Part shown: piece by piece, positions 56,847-64,000 of the stretch | Position numbering within the stretch: position 1 is the first letter of the stretch | How the letters are laid out: each line of letters starts with the position of its first letter | Source of the DNA: Pseudomonas azadiae | GTDB taxonomy: Bacteria; Pseudomonadota; Gammaproteobacteria; Pseudomonadales; Pseudomonadaceae | NCBI RefSeq assembly: GCF_019145355.1 | Contig: NZ_JAHSTY010000001.1 | Coordinates: 496,001-560,000, forward strand | Direction: 5' to 3' | DNA length: 64,000 nt | The notes under the pieces: model-generated | What the model was told of the DNA's origin: nothing | Seen by the model: only the letters and a program-made list of their open reading frames with translations | Databases searched by the model: none | Program-made: the position numbers and the translations under genes

Positions 56847-58670
56847 CTATTCGCTGTGCAGATTCGCATAAATCAACTCAGCGAGCTTTTTACTGATACC
56901 GGGTGCTTTGGCTATTTCGTCAATGCTGGCACGGGATAGCTCTTGCAAGCCACCAAAATGTTTGAGCAAATCGCGACGCCGCGTCGGGCCAACCCCCGCC
57001 ACCCCTTCCAGGGTTGAGGTTCGCCGGGTTTTGCCACGGCGGGCGCGGTGGCCGGTAATGGCGAAGCGGTGGGCTTCGTCGCGGATCTGTTGAATCAAAT
57101 GCAGCGCTGGCGAGTCGCCCTTCAAGGTGAACTCATGGGCGGCATCATTCAAGTACAACGTCTCGAAACCGGCCTTGCGCGTGGTGCCCTTGGCCACGCC
57201 CAGCAGGATCAGGTCGGGCACAGCCAGTTCGGTGAGCACATCGCGGGCCATGGACAGCTGGCCTTTGCCGCCGTCCACCAGCAGGATATCCGGCAACTTG
57301 CCCTCGCCTTCCTTCAACCTGCTGAAGCGCCGCGTCAAGGCTTGATGCATGGCTGCGTAGTCATCGCCGGCAGTGATGCCTTCGATGTTGTAGCGCCGGT
57401 AATCGGATTTGATCGGACCTTCCGGGCCGAACACGACGCAGGACGCCACCGTGGCCTCGCCACTGGAGTGGCTGATGTCGTAGCACTCAAGGCGCTGCGG
57501 CGGCTCGTCCAGGTTGAGGACTTCAGCCAGGGCGTCGAAGCGTGCGGCGACGTGCTGTCGATTGGCCAGCCGCGCGCTCAGGGCCTGTTCGGCATTGGTC
57601 ACGGCCATTTGCTGCCAACGTGCACGGGTGCCGCGCACGCGGTGGCTGATGTCCAACTCGCGGCCGCGCAGTTCGTGGATCGCCTCGATCAGCGTGGGGA
57701 AGTCTTCATGCACCACGTTGACGATCAACTCCGAGGGCAGGTCGCGCTCGGGGCTGCTGACGTAATACTGCCCGAGGAAGGCCGACATGACTTCGGCCAC
57801 CTCCTCGTCAATGCCCGTCTGCGGGAAGAAGTTCTTGCTGCCCAATACTCGCCCGCCACGCACGCTGATCAAGTGCACACAGGCGCCGCCCGGGTTGACG
57901 AACGCTGCGATCACGTCGACGTCGCCGGTGCCGCCTTCCATGCTCTGCTGATCCTGCACGCGGCGCAGCAGGGAGATCTGGTCGCGCAGTTCGGCGGCCT
58001 TTTCGAAGTCCAGGTTGCTGGCGGCGTGTTCCATGGCGCTGGAGAGCTCATCGGTGAGCGCATTGCTGCGGCCTTCGAGGAACATCACCGAATGGCGTAC
58101 ATCTTCGGCGTACTCGGCTGGCTCAACCAGGCCCACACAGGGCGCCTTGCAGCGTTTGATCTGGTATTGCAGGCAGGGCCGGGTGCGGTTTTTGTAGAAG
58201 CTGTCTTCGCATTGACGCACAAAAAAGGTTTTCTGCAGCAGGCTCAGGCTTTCGCGGACCGCTCCAGCACTGGGATAGGGCCCGAAATACTTGCCCTTCT
58301 GCTTCTTCGCGCCCCGGTGAATGCTCAGGCGCGGAAAATTGCCATCGGATAAAAACACGTAGGGGTAGGATTTATCGTCACGCAGCAGAATGTTATAGGG
58401 CGGCCGCCATTCCTTGATCAGCGTCTGCTCAAGCAGCAGCGCTTCGGTTTCATTCGCCGTGATGGTGGTTTCGACCTGGGCGATACGCGCTACCAGCGCA
58501 GCGGTCTTGGGCGCCAAACCGCTCTTGCGAAAGTAGCTCGCCAGGCGATTCTTCAGGTTCTTGGCTTTGCCGACATAAAGCAGGCGCGCCTCGCTGTCAA
58601 ACATGCGGTATACGCCGGGGCGGCCACTGCAGGTGGAGAGAAAGGCACTTGGATCAAACGGTGTGGTCAT
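56847..58670 (-). CDS. uvrC: UvrABC excinuclease subunit C
   Basis: This 607-residue nuclease makes both incisions in nucleotide excision repair. Domains in order: GIY-YIG nuclease ([28 protein letters not shown] near residues 15-45), a Cys-rich segment ([13 protein letters not shown] near 165) that may bind a metal cluster, the UVR motif that binds UvrB (near 205-240), the RNase H-like C-terminal nuclease ([29 protein letters not shown]), and a helix-hairpin-helix pair at the end ([21 protein letters not shown]). Length is normal. It starts one base after the gacA stop, a known co-transcribed pair in Pseudomonas. Confidence 0.98.
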   Translation of the reverse strand: MTTPFDPSAFLSTCSGRPGVYRMFDSEARLLYVGKAKNLKNRLASYFRKSGLAPKTAALVARIAQVETTITANETEALLLEQTLIKEWRPPYNILLRDDKSYPYVFLSDGNFPRLSIHRGAKKQKGKYFGPYPSAGAVRESLSLLQKTFFVRQCEDSFYKNRTRPCLQYQIKRCKAPCVGLVEPAEYAEDVRHSVMFLEGRSNALTDELSSAMEHAASNLDFEKAAELRDQISLLRRVQDQQSMEGGTGDVDVIAAFVNPGGACVHLISVRGGRVLGSKNFFPQTGIDEEVAEVMSAFLGQYYVSSPERDLPSELIVNVVHEDFPTLIEAIHELRGRELDISHRVRGTRARWQQMAVTNAEQALSARLANRQHVAARFDALAEVLNLDEPPQRLECYDISHSSGEATVASCVVFGPEGPIKSDYRRYNIEGITAGDDYAAMHQALTRRFSRLKEGEGKLPDILLVDGGKGQLSMARDVLTELAVPDLILLGVAKGTTRKAGFETLYLNDAAHEFTLKGDSPALHLIQQIRDEAHRFAITGHRARRGKTRRTSTLEGVAGVGPTRRRDLLKHFGGLQELSRASIDEIAKAPGISKKLAELIYANLHSE

Positions 58671-58671
58671 G

Positions 58672-59313
58672 TCAGGCGCTGGCGTCCACCATGCCGTGGC
58701 GCACCGCGAGCAGGGTCAATTCAACATCACTGCTGATGGCGAGCTTCTCGAAAATGCGATAACGGTAGGTGTTGACAGTCTTGGGCGACAGGCACAGCTT
58801 GTCGGAAATCGTCTGCACCTTCTGGCAACCGACGATCATCAAGGCGATCTGGATTTCCCGCTCCGACAGCGCGTCAAACGGCGAGTCACTGACGGGCTGG
58901 AAGGATTTGATGGCCAACTGCTGGGCGATCTGCGGGCTGATGTAACGCTGGCCGGCAAACACCAGACGAATGGCCTGGACCATCTCGGCCAAGCCTGCGC
59001 CCTTGGTCAGGTAACCGGCCGCGCCTGCCTGCAACAAGCGTGTCGGGAACGGGTCTTCTTCACAGACGGTCACCACCACGACTTTGATGTCTGGATGACT
59101 GCGCAACAATTTGGTCGTGGCGCCCAGACCGCCGATGCCGGGCATCTTGACGTCCATGAGCACCACGTCTGGCTTCAACTCCCGGGCCTTGATCAGGGAC
59201 TCTTCCCCGGATTCAGCCTGGCCGACTACTTGCAGGCCATCGATGTCAGCCAGCATTCGTGTAATGCCTGTACGAACGAGATCATGGTCATCGACTACTA
59301 GCACCCTAATCAA
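58672..59313 (-). CDS. gacA: Global response regulator GacA
   Basis: This 213-residue NarL/FixJ-type regulator is activated by the GacS sensor and drives the Rsm small RNA genes that control secondary metabolism. The receiver domain has [11 protein letters not shown] (acidic pocket), VLMDVKMPG (phosphorylated Asp54) and YLTKG (conserved Lys). The C-terminal helix-turn-helix is [43 protein letters not shown]. The start is the well-known TTG of Pseudomonas gacA at 59313; the frame is open further but without a start that fits the family. Family variation is visible: [10 protein letters not shown] in place of GGLEATRKLL. In related strains gacA mutants lose lipopeptide production, which ties it to the neighbouring cluster. 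Confidence 0.98.
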   Translation of the reverse strand: MIRVLVVDDHDLVRTGITRMLADIDGLQVVGQAESGEESLIKARELKPDVVLMDVKMPGIGGLGATTKLLRSHPDIKVVVVTVCEEDPFPTRLLQAGAAGYLTKGAGLAEMVQAIRLVFAGQRYISPQIAQQLAIKSFQPVSDSPFDALSEREIQIALMIVGCQKVQTISDKLCLSPKTVNTYRYRIFEKLAISSDVELTLLAVRHGMVDASA

Positions 59314-59599
59314 GCAGACACCTCGCGATATGGTCTTATAGGTTGCTGAACACCTTAGCAAAAAACCAAGGCGCAGACCTAGCTGCAGCGTCATATATAT
59401 AGGGTTTCAACACACACAAACCGACCATTGAGAGGCAAACGCCTTTATTTGCTGGGCGCAAGGTCAGAAATCCTGGGGCACGGCCTGGTTTCCCGTACGG
59501 CACACTGAATGCTCGGCCAGAGTTGGCGCCAAGCGGCGGATCGCAGCCTGGCCTTCCTTGAGCAAACCAGTATGCGTTTGCAGGCATTCACCGCCTGGT

Positions 59600-60031
59600 T
59601 TAGCTCGACTGACAGACACGCTCCATGCGCCAGAAGCAATCCTCTTCACCCACGATGCTCATCCCTCGGCGCTGATAGAGCCTCCTGGCCGGATTGGTCT
59701 TGAAGACGGTCAAGCGTAACAAGCCCAGCGCCTGCGCCTTGAGCGCCATCTGCTCCAATACCCAACTGCCCGCGCCGAGTCCACGAAACGCCTCTATCAA
59801 GTGCAATTCGCGGATATAGAGCGCCTGGCTGTCGCGGCTGAGGCTGACAAACCCCATCACGACGTCGCTGTCGCAGATCAGCCAGTTCTCCCGGCCAGCC
59901 CAGGCGACGTCGAAGCCCGTGCTGGACCACACCAAGTCATATTGCCGGTAGTAGCGGCTCATGGACTCGAAGGTCAGCGTTCGTGCAAACGGGAGGTCCT
60001 GGTCTGTGGCCGCGCGCAAGTGAAAAGCCAT
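59600..60031 (-). CDS. GNAT-family N-acetyltransferase
   Basis: This 143-residue protein has the GNAT fold: an N-terminal strand-helix (FHLRAATDQDLPFARTLTFESM), the acetyl-CoA loop motif A as LHLIEAFRGLGAGSWVLEQM (the R-G-x-G-A part), and motif B NPARRLYQRRGMSIVGEEDCFWRMER. The substrate is unknown. ATG 60031 overlaps the stop of the upstream nitrilase-family gene (TAATG), so the two are translationally coupled and perhaps act on the same amide or amine. No clear terminator follows; bases 59314-59599 up to gacA hold no recognised gene. Confidence 0.9.
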   Translation of the reverse strand: MAFHLRAATDQDLPFARTLTFESMSRYYRQYDLVWSSTGFDVAWAGRENWLICDSDVVMGFVSLSRDSQALYIRELHLIEAFRGLGAGSWVLEQMALKAQALGLLRLTVFKTNPARRLYQRRGMSIVGEEDCFWRMERVCQSS

Positions 60032-60780
60032 TAGAGAACCACCACCTGGCCAGCCCACCCCTCGTCATTGCGGTGAGCAATCACCAACGCATCCCCCATC
60101 CCAGGGGCAGCGGCGAGTAAGTTGCCATTAGCGGACCAGATAGCGCTGCGCCCGGCGCAAACGTAGCCACCGGATGGGCCACCATGGTTGGCCACCAACA
60201 CCAGCAGGCCATGCTCGGCGGCATAACCCTGAAGCAGTGCGCTGTCCGTTGCGCAGCCGCCTTCGCTGATCAGCGCGCCGACGGCATATATAGTGGCGCC
60301 CGCCTTTGCCGCCAGGCGCGGATGGCTGGGGTGGGAAAAATCCGCACACACGGCCAATGCAATCCTGTCATCGCCCCATTCGAGGGGCGCGCCGCCCTGC
60401 CCCGGGACAAACGCAACCTCTTCGCCTGGGTGCAGATGCTGCTTGGTGTAGACCGCCAGGGAACCATCCGCGCCAAGCACCAACGCAGCAATCGACACGC
60501 CGGCCTCGGGCGCCTGGCGGATCGGCATTCCCACCACTGCCGTCAGTCCCAGCTCCCGGGCCATTTCACGCAGGGGGCCCAGGACAGGATCATCCGGCGC
60601 GATTGCCAAACCGGCAGCCAACGATGGCTCATACCCGGTGAGCGACAGCTCCGGGAACACCAGCAACTGCACAGCGTGCTCGGCTGCCGCCTGCATGACT
60701 ATCAGATGCCGCTCAATATTGGCCGGCAAGTCGCCCGCGATGGAAATGGATTGAGCAGCAGCAAGGGTCAAAGCAGTCAT
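60031..60780 (-). CDS. Carbon-nitrogen hydrolase (nitrilase superfamily amidase)
   Basis: This 249-residue cytoplasmic hydrolase has the Glu-Lys-Cys triad of the nitrilase superfamily in FPELSLTGYEP (Glu), YTKQHLHPGEE (Lys) and AVCADFSHP (Cys). Length and motifs fit the small stand-alone amidase branches such as omega-amidase or N-carbamoyl-type enzymes; the precise substrate is not visible. ATG 60780 (MTALTLAAAQ) is the natural start. It is divergent from the DAHP synthase leader region and coupled with the GNAT gene downstream. Confidence 0.9.
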   Translation of the reverse strand: MTALTLAAAQSISIAGDLPANIERHLIVMQAAAEHAVQLLVFPELSLTGYEPSLAAGLAIAPDDPVLGPLREMARELGLTAVVGMPIRQAPEAGVSIAALVLGADGSLAVYTKQHLHPGEEVAFVPGQGGAPLEWGDDRIALAVCADFSHPSHPRLAAKAGATIYAVGALISEGGCATDSALLQGYAAEHGLLVLVANHGGPSGGYVCAGRSAIWSANGNLLAAAPGMGDALVIAHRNDEGWAGQVVVL

Positions 60781-60864
60781 GGTCGCGTCCAAGCAATCAT
60801 CATCAAGGTTGCAAGCATATCTCGCCCAATAGCGATGAGTCCCTTACGCAATAGAAATTAATGA

Positions 60865-60891
60865 TTGAGTCCGTCTGCATGCCTCTAGTAA
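60865..60891 (+). promoter_or_regulatory. Candidate promoter for the DAHP synthase leader
   Basis: TTGAGT at 60865-60870 and TAGTAA at 60886-60891 resemble sigma-70 -35 and -10 boxes, but the 15-base spacer is short. It sits about 25-30 bases before the first leader peptide's ribosome binding site region. Weak evidence only. Confidence 0.3.
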
Positions 60892-60919
60892 GCTCCTACC
60901 CATCATTTGGAGACATGTC

Positions 60920-61054
60920 ATGTTGCAACTCACCCACACTCCGCTTTGCCCTGCTGCCAGCGCCCCGCGCTCGGTGTCGGCTACCCGCGTGAACGGTTCG
61001 AGCGCAGCTGTCAGCTTTTATTTTGGGTATTGGTTTAGCCACTGGCGCGCCTGA
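60920..61054 (+). CDS. Aromatic leader peptide 1 (44 residues)
   Basis: A 44-codon frame with a good ribosome binding site (TTGGAGAC) ends in SFYFGYWFSHWRA and a TGA. Three Phe, two Tyr and two Trp codons fall within the last twelve residues. A strong intrinsic terminator follows 52 bases after the stop. This is the architecture of an amino-acid attenuator like those before trp and phe operons: ribosomes starved of charged aromatic tRNAs should stall on the control codons and let transcription continue into the DAHP synthase gene. The first thirty residues look unconstrained. I infer the role from layout; I do not know of a named homologue. Confidence 0.8.
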   Translation: MLQLTHTPLCPAASAPRSVSATRVNGSSAAVSFYFGYWFSHWRA

Positions 61055-61106
61055 TACCTGAAATCGGCGCCCACTGCTCAAGGGGTCGCCTACCAGAGAA
61101 ATCTAA

Positions 61107-61143
61107 CCCCCGGTCGGCTCCCCGACCGGGGGTTTTGTTTTTT
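61107..61143 (+). terminator. Attenuator terminator before DAHP synthase
   Basis: A perfect 11-bp stem (CCCCCGGTCGG/CCGACCGGGGG at 61107-61117 and 61122-61132, 4-base loop) is followed by TTTTGTTTTTT. A competing pairing, GGGGT at 61082-61086 with ACCCC at 61106-61110, would use the left stem and could serve as antiterminator. A third pair, GGCGC near 61044 with GCGCC near 61065, could be the 1:2 hairpin. Confidence 0.88.
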
Positions 61144-61184
61144 CAGGCCTCATCTTTTTGCAAGAACACTTAAAGGACCTACAC

Positions 61185-61337
61185 ATGAACTACGCCACCT
61201 ATTACCGCTACGACATCTGCACCGCATGGCGATTTAGCCAGCTCCGCTCGGGACAGCCTGCCGCCTCCGATCGGTCACCTATTGGTGGCAAGCCAACACA
61301 CGTCGCCAACCCGGCCAATTGTCGAACACCCCAGTAG
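61185..61337 (+). CDS. Tyrosine-rich leader peptide 2 (50 residues)
   Basis: A 50-codon frame begins MNYATYYRYDICTAWRF, with four Tyr codons in the first nine, then Trp and Phe. It has a strong ribosome binding site (TAAAGGACC) and ends 48 bases before the DAHP synthase start. The sequence GGCAAGC (61287-61293), inside this frame, can pair with GCTTGCC (61364-61370), which directly abuts the CAGGAAG ribosome binding site of the enzyme gene. Translation through or stalling in this frame could therefore change access to that site. Both the coding status and the mechanism are inferred from layout. Confidence 0.6.
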   Translation: MNYATYYRYDICTAWRFSQLRSGQPAASDRSPIGGKPTHVANPANCRTPQ

Positions 61338-61385
61338 GGCCAAGCGCGCGGGACCAGCCCGCCGCTTGCCCAGGAAGCCTTGAAT

Positions 61386-62468
61386 ATGAACTCCGCCACC
61401 GCCGCTCTGCCGATCCACACCCTGACCAGCGCCAATGAAGCCCTGACCCAGCGCTTGCCCAGCGCCCTCGAACTCAAGCATCAGTTGCCCCTCAGCCCGT
61501 TCCTCAACGAACAAGTCCATGCCCATCGCCAAGCCGTGCACGCCATTCTCCATGGCGAAGACTCGCGTTTACTGGTAATCGTCGGTCCGTGCTCGATCCA
61601 CGATCCGAAATCGGCGATGGAATACGCGCGCAACCTGAAGAAGCTCGCGCTTGAAGTCAGCGACCAGATGCTGCTGGTGATCCGCGCCTATGTCGAAAAA
61701 CCGCGCACCACCATCGGCTGGAAAGGCCTGGCCTACGACCCGCACCTGGATGGCAGCGACGACATGGCCGCCGGCCTCACCCTGTCCCGCGAGCTGATGC
61801 GCGAAATGCTGCGCCTGGGCCTGCCGGTCGCCACCGAGCTGCTGCAACCCATGGCCGCCGGTTACTTCGATGACCTGCTCAGTTGGGTTGCGATTGGTGC
61901 ACGCACCACCGAATCGCAAATCCACCGCGAAATGGCCAGCGGCCTGGGCGTGCCCGTGGGCTTCAAGAATGGTACCGACGGCGGCGTGGCGATTGCTTGT
62001 GACGCGATGCGTTCGGCCGCCCACCCGCACCGCCACTTCGGTGTCGACAGCCAGGGCCACCCGGCGATCATCCAGACCCCGGGCAACCCGGACACCCACC
62101 TGGTGCTGCGCGGCGGCCACCGCGGGCCGAACTACGACGCGCATAACGTGGCGCAGGTCAAGCAAGATCTGGCCAAGTCCAAGGTGGCAGCGCGCCTCAT
62201 GGTCGATTGCAGCCATGCCAACAGCGGCAAAGACCCGTTGCGTCAACCGACGGTGTTCAACGAGGTACTGGAGCAACGACTACAGGGTGACACGGCGCTG
62301 ATCGGCATGATGCTCGAAAGTCATCTGTTCGAAGGCTGCCAACCGTTGAGCGCATCCATGAAATACGGCGTGTCCGTGACCGATGGTTGCCTGGGCTGGA
62401 ATGCCACCGAGCAGTTGTTGCGCAGTGCGGCCGAGCGTTTGCGCAAACAGCACAAACCAACCGACTGA
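61386..62468 (+). CDS. Class I 3-deoxy-7-phosphoheptulonate (DAHP) synthase
   Basis: This 360-residue enzyme condenses phosphoenolpyruvate and erythrose 4-phosphate, the first step of aromatic amino acid synthesis. AroF/G/H-family marks are LLVIVGPCSIHDPKSAMEYA, VIRAYVEKPRTTIGWKGL, WVAIGARTTESQIHREMASGL, VGFKNGTDG, LRGGHRGPNYD and MVDCSHANSGKDP. ATG 61386 has CAGGAAG upstream; a TTG at 61380 is less likely. Which aromatic acid inhibits it cannot be told by eye. Two aromatic-rich leader peptides and an attenuator precede it, so it is probably repressed when aromatic amino acids are plentiful. aroQ of the same pathway is in the window but far away. Confidence 0.96.
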   Translation: MNSATAALPIHTLTSANEALTQRLPSALELKHQLPLSPFLNEQVHAHRQAVHAILHGEDSRLLVIVGPCSIHDPKSAMEYARNLKKLALEVSDQMLLVIRAYVEKPRTTIGWKGLAYDPHLDGSDDMAAGLTLSRELMREMLRLGLPVATELLQPMAAGYFDDLLSWVAIGARTTESQIHREMASGLGVPVGFKNGTDGGVAIACDAMRSAAHPHRHFGVDSQGHPAIIQTPGNPDTHLVLRGGHRGPNYDAHNVAQVKQDLAKSKVAARLMVDCSHANSGKDPLRQPTVFNEVLEQRLQGDTALIGMMLESHLFEGCQPLSASMKYGVSVTDGCLGWNATEQLLRSAAERLRKQHKPTD

Positions 62469-62480
62469 TGAAGATCAAAA

Positions 62481-62584
62481 TGTGGGAGCGGCGGTGCGAC
62501 GATTCGACTTGCTCGCGAAAGCGGTGTATCAGTGACAGATGTACTGACAGACCCACCGCCTTCGCGAGCAAGCCCGCTCCCACA
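62481..62584. repeat. REPIN with an interrupted left arm
   Basis: The right arm ttcgcgagcaagcccgctcccaca (62561-62584) is complete. The left arm reads tgtgggagcg, then about 18 extra bases (gcggtgcgacgattcgac), then ttgctcgcgaa. The left side therefore has an insertion relative to the family at 2701 and 5874. It separates the DAHP synthase and aldo/keto reductase genes; no gene is seen at 62469-62732. Confidence 0.85.
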
Positions 62585-62732
62585 TTTGGACTGTGTGCGA
62601 TTCAGTACAAAGCCTGCGCACCTGAAGATTTGTGTCCTGAGGTAAAAAGTCCTTTTCGAATTCGGCGGTTTTTCCTAAGGAACGACGGGCGGATACTCGA
62701 CTCCATTGTTCACAACCCTTCAGGAGTTACTG

Positions 62733-63551
62733 ATGTCTATCTCAACGCAAAACGTTCCGGCCTTCGGCCTTGGCACCTTCCGCCTGCAAGGCCAGGTGGT
62801 GATCGATTCCGTCAGCACCGGCCTGGAACTGGGCTATCGCGCCATCGATACCGCGCAGATCTACGAGAACGAAGCCGAGGTGGGCCAGGCGATTGCGGGC
62901 AGCGGCATTGCGCGCGACGAGCTGTTTATCACCAGCAAGATCTGGATCACCCATTTCGCCGAAGGCCAGTTGATTCCCAGCCTGCGTGAAAGCTTGCGCA
63001 AACTGAAAACCGACTACCTGGACCTGACCTTGATCCACTGGCCGTCGCCGGAAGACCAGGTGCCCGTCGCCCAATTCATGGGCCAACTGCTGGAAGCCAA
63101 GCGCCTGGGCCTGACCCGCCAGATCGGCATTTCCAATTTCACGGTCGACCTGATGAAGCAAGCGATTGCTGCCGTTGGGGCAGAACATATCGCCACCAAC
63201 CAGGTCGAGTTGCACCCCTACCTGCAGAATCGCAAGGTCGTTGAGTTCGCGACCGCCAACGGTATCCAGATCACTTCCTACATGACCCTGGCCTACGGCG
63301 AAGTGCTCAAGGACCCGGTGATCCAGCAAATCGCTGAGCGCCACAACGCTACGCCGGCACAAGTGGCCCTCACGTGGGCCATGCAGTTGGGTTATGCGGT
63401 CATTCCGTCGTCGACCAAACGCGCCAACCTGGAAAGCAACCTCAAGGCCCTGCAACTGACCTTGAGCGCTGCCGACATGGAGCAGCTCGCCGGGCTGGAT
63501 CGCGGCCATCGCCTGACCAGCCCCAAGGGTATCGCACCGAGATGGGATTAA
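62733..63551 (+). CDS. Aldo/keto reductase (2,5-diketo-D-gluconate reductase B-like)
   Basis: This 272-residue NADPH-dependent reductase has the catalytic tetrad of the AKR family: Asp and Tyr in [14 protein letters not shown], Lys in FITSKIW, and His in LTLIHWPSP. Further marks are IGISNF and [10 protein letters not shown], and the cofactor end [15 protein letters not shown]. Length and motifs fit the DkgB-like AKR5 group, which reduces diketogluconate and methylglyoxal. ATG 62733 follows CAGGAG at good spacing. Its stop overlaps the stop of the convergent receiver-like gene by a few bases. Confidence 0.93.
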   Translation: MSISTQNVPAFGLGTFRLQGQVVIDSVSTGLELGYRAIDTAQIYENEAEVGQAIAGSGIARDELFITSKIWITHFAEGQLIPSLRESLRKLKTDYLDLTLIHWPSPEDQVPVAQFMGQLLEAKRLGLTRQIGISNFTVDLMKQAIAAVGAEHIATNQVELHPYLQNRKVVEFATANGIQITSYMTLAYGEVLKDPVIQQIAERHNATPAQVALTWAMQLGYAVIPSSTKRANLESNLKALQLTLSAADMEQLAGLDRGHRLTSPKGIAPRWD

Positions 63552-63976
63552 GCCGCTGGCACGGCTGTGCGGGATAATTCCCGCAGCCAAGGCAACACCC
63601 GCAGGCCGGTAGTGGCCGCGGGTGGGTCGATGATGTCCATGAAGTGTTCAAGGCTGACATTGTCCGGTACGCCGGGCAACCGCACCAGCACCGCAGGCGT
63701 TGTACCGCCGGGCGCTTCAAGGCCCAGGTCCAGATGATCGTAGATCAGCACATGATGCGCCTGGGGCTGGGGTCCGCACGTGTCAACCGCCAGCGCGGCA
63801 TTGATGATCAGTACGTCAAAGGGCTGTGCCGGTATGGCGGTGAGCAATTGCACCTCTTCAAAGGTTTGCACCGGTACGATCCGGTGGTATCCCAACCGAT
63901 TAAGCATTTTTTCGATGTGCAGACGTTGCAGGTGCTGTTCATCGGCAATCAGGATGGTCAGTGCTTTGTTTGGCAT
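63548..63976 (-). CDS. Degenerate response-regulator receiver-domain protein
   Basis: This 142-residue single-domain protein has the outline of a CheY-like fold: [25 protein letters not shown] at the start (acidic pair reduced to Asp-Glu) and [12 protein letters not shown] where the phosphorylated Asp should be, now Asn. The conserved Lys-Pro near the end is not seen; [12 protein letters not shown] occupies that place. It is therefore a pseudo-receiver that probably cannot be phosphorylated and may act by protein binding. Similar short proteins are commonly annotated in Pseudomonas as response regulators, often with no known partner. The ATG at 63976 is followed by normal coding sequence and the gene is complete. 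Confidence 0.8.
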   Translation of the reverse strand: MPNKALTILIADEQHLQRLHIEKMLNRLGYHRIVPVQTFEEVQLLTAIPAQPFDVLIINAALAVDTCGPQPQAHHVLIYDHLDLGLEAPGGTTPAVLVRLPGVPDNVSLEHFMDIIDPPAATTGLRVLPWLRELSRTAVPAA

Positions 63977-64000
63977 GTCGAACCCCTGGGCAGGCAGTAC

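Noticed and set aside
58672..59394. Longer gacA starting at 59394
   Set aside because: The extra 27 residues do not belong to the family; the conserved TTG start at 59313 directly precedes IRVLVVDD.
59445..59649. Small minus-strand frames between the GNAT gene and gacA
   Set aside because: They overlap the GNAT coding end, have no clear start signals, and I recognise no family.

Overview
The window is a chromosomal segment of a fluorescent Pseudomonas, most likely of the P. fluorescens group. The evidence is the gene order gacA-uvrC-pgsA-tRNA-Gly, the TTG start of gacA, the aroQ-accB-accC operon, REP-type palindromes of the 'gtgggagcgggcttgctcgcgaa' kind in the intergenic gaps, the high G+C, and a lipopeptide synthetase locus of the viscosin/bananamide type. 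All assignments come from reading the sequence and from family knowledge; no database was searched.

Layout. (1) 1-5.4 kb: the end of a GGDEF response regulator, a chemoreceptor, and the aroQ-accB-accC operon closed by an intrinsic terminator. (2) 5.4-6.5 kb: no gene, but a dense set of repeats (a large inverted-repeat element, a REPIN, a compound hairpin, and 14 CAA units). (3) 6.5-13.1 kb: a three-gene molybdenum hydroxylase (2Fe-2S subunit, Tat-exported molybdopterin subunit, tri-haem cytochrome c), facing a permease + GbdR-like regulator pair. (4) 13.1-19.1 kb: three tandem 178-bp repeats, then housekeeping or accessory enzymes (proline iminopeptidase, TrxB-like oxidoreductase, a SRAP-family protein, a medium-chain dehydrogenase divergent from a LysR regulator). 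(5) 19.4-21.3 kb: a graveyard of broken genes, including a wrecked 4'-phosphopantetheinyl transferase, a DUF2846-like fragment and the tail of an MFS transporter, around one intact lipoprotein gene. (6) 21.4-55.9 kb: a complete cyclic lipopeptide cluster. It has LuxR regulators at both edges, three NRPS genes on the minus strand (2 + 4 + 2 modules), macA-macB downstream, and an OprM/NodT-type outer membrane factor beside the upstream regulator. (7) 56.1-64 kb: tRNA-Gly, pgsA, uvrC, gacA, a GNAT + nitrilase pair, a class I DAHP synthase behind two aromatic-rich leader peptides and an attenuator, an aldo/keto reductase, and a degenerate receiver protein.

How the parts work together. The NRPS trio has a starter condensation domain, eight C-A-T modules and tandem thioesterases. 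The specificity codes I read from the adenylation domains predict fatty acyl-Leu-Glu(or Asp)-Thr-Leu-Leu-Ser-Leu-Ile/Val. That is an octapeptide with the viscosin order minus one residue, the size class of bananamide-type lipopeptides. Dual C/E domains in modules 2-7 predict mainly D residues up to position 6, and module 8 has an ordinary LCL domain. MacA, MacB and the outer membrane lipoprotein would form the exporter. GacA, encoded only a few kb away, is the known master activator of such clusters. A perfect RsmA/CsrA consensus overlapping the ribosome binding site of the downstream luxR gives a direct post-transcriptional link.

The points most worth a second look are the tandem aromatic leader peptides before the DAHP synthase, the octapeptide prediction with odd motifs in two condensation domains, the hairpin + U-tract between the first two synthetase genes, and the broken phosphopantetheinyl transferase beside a cluster that needs one.
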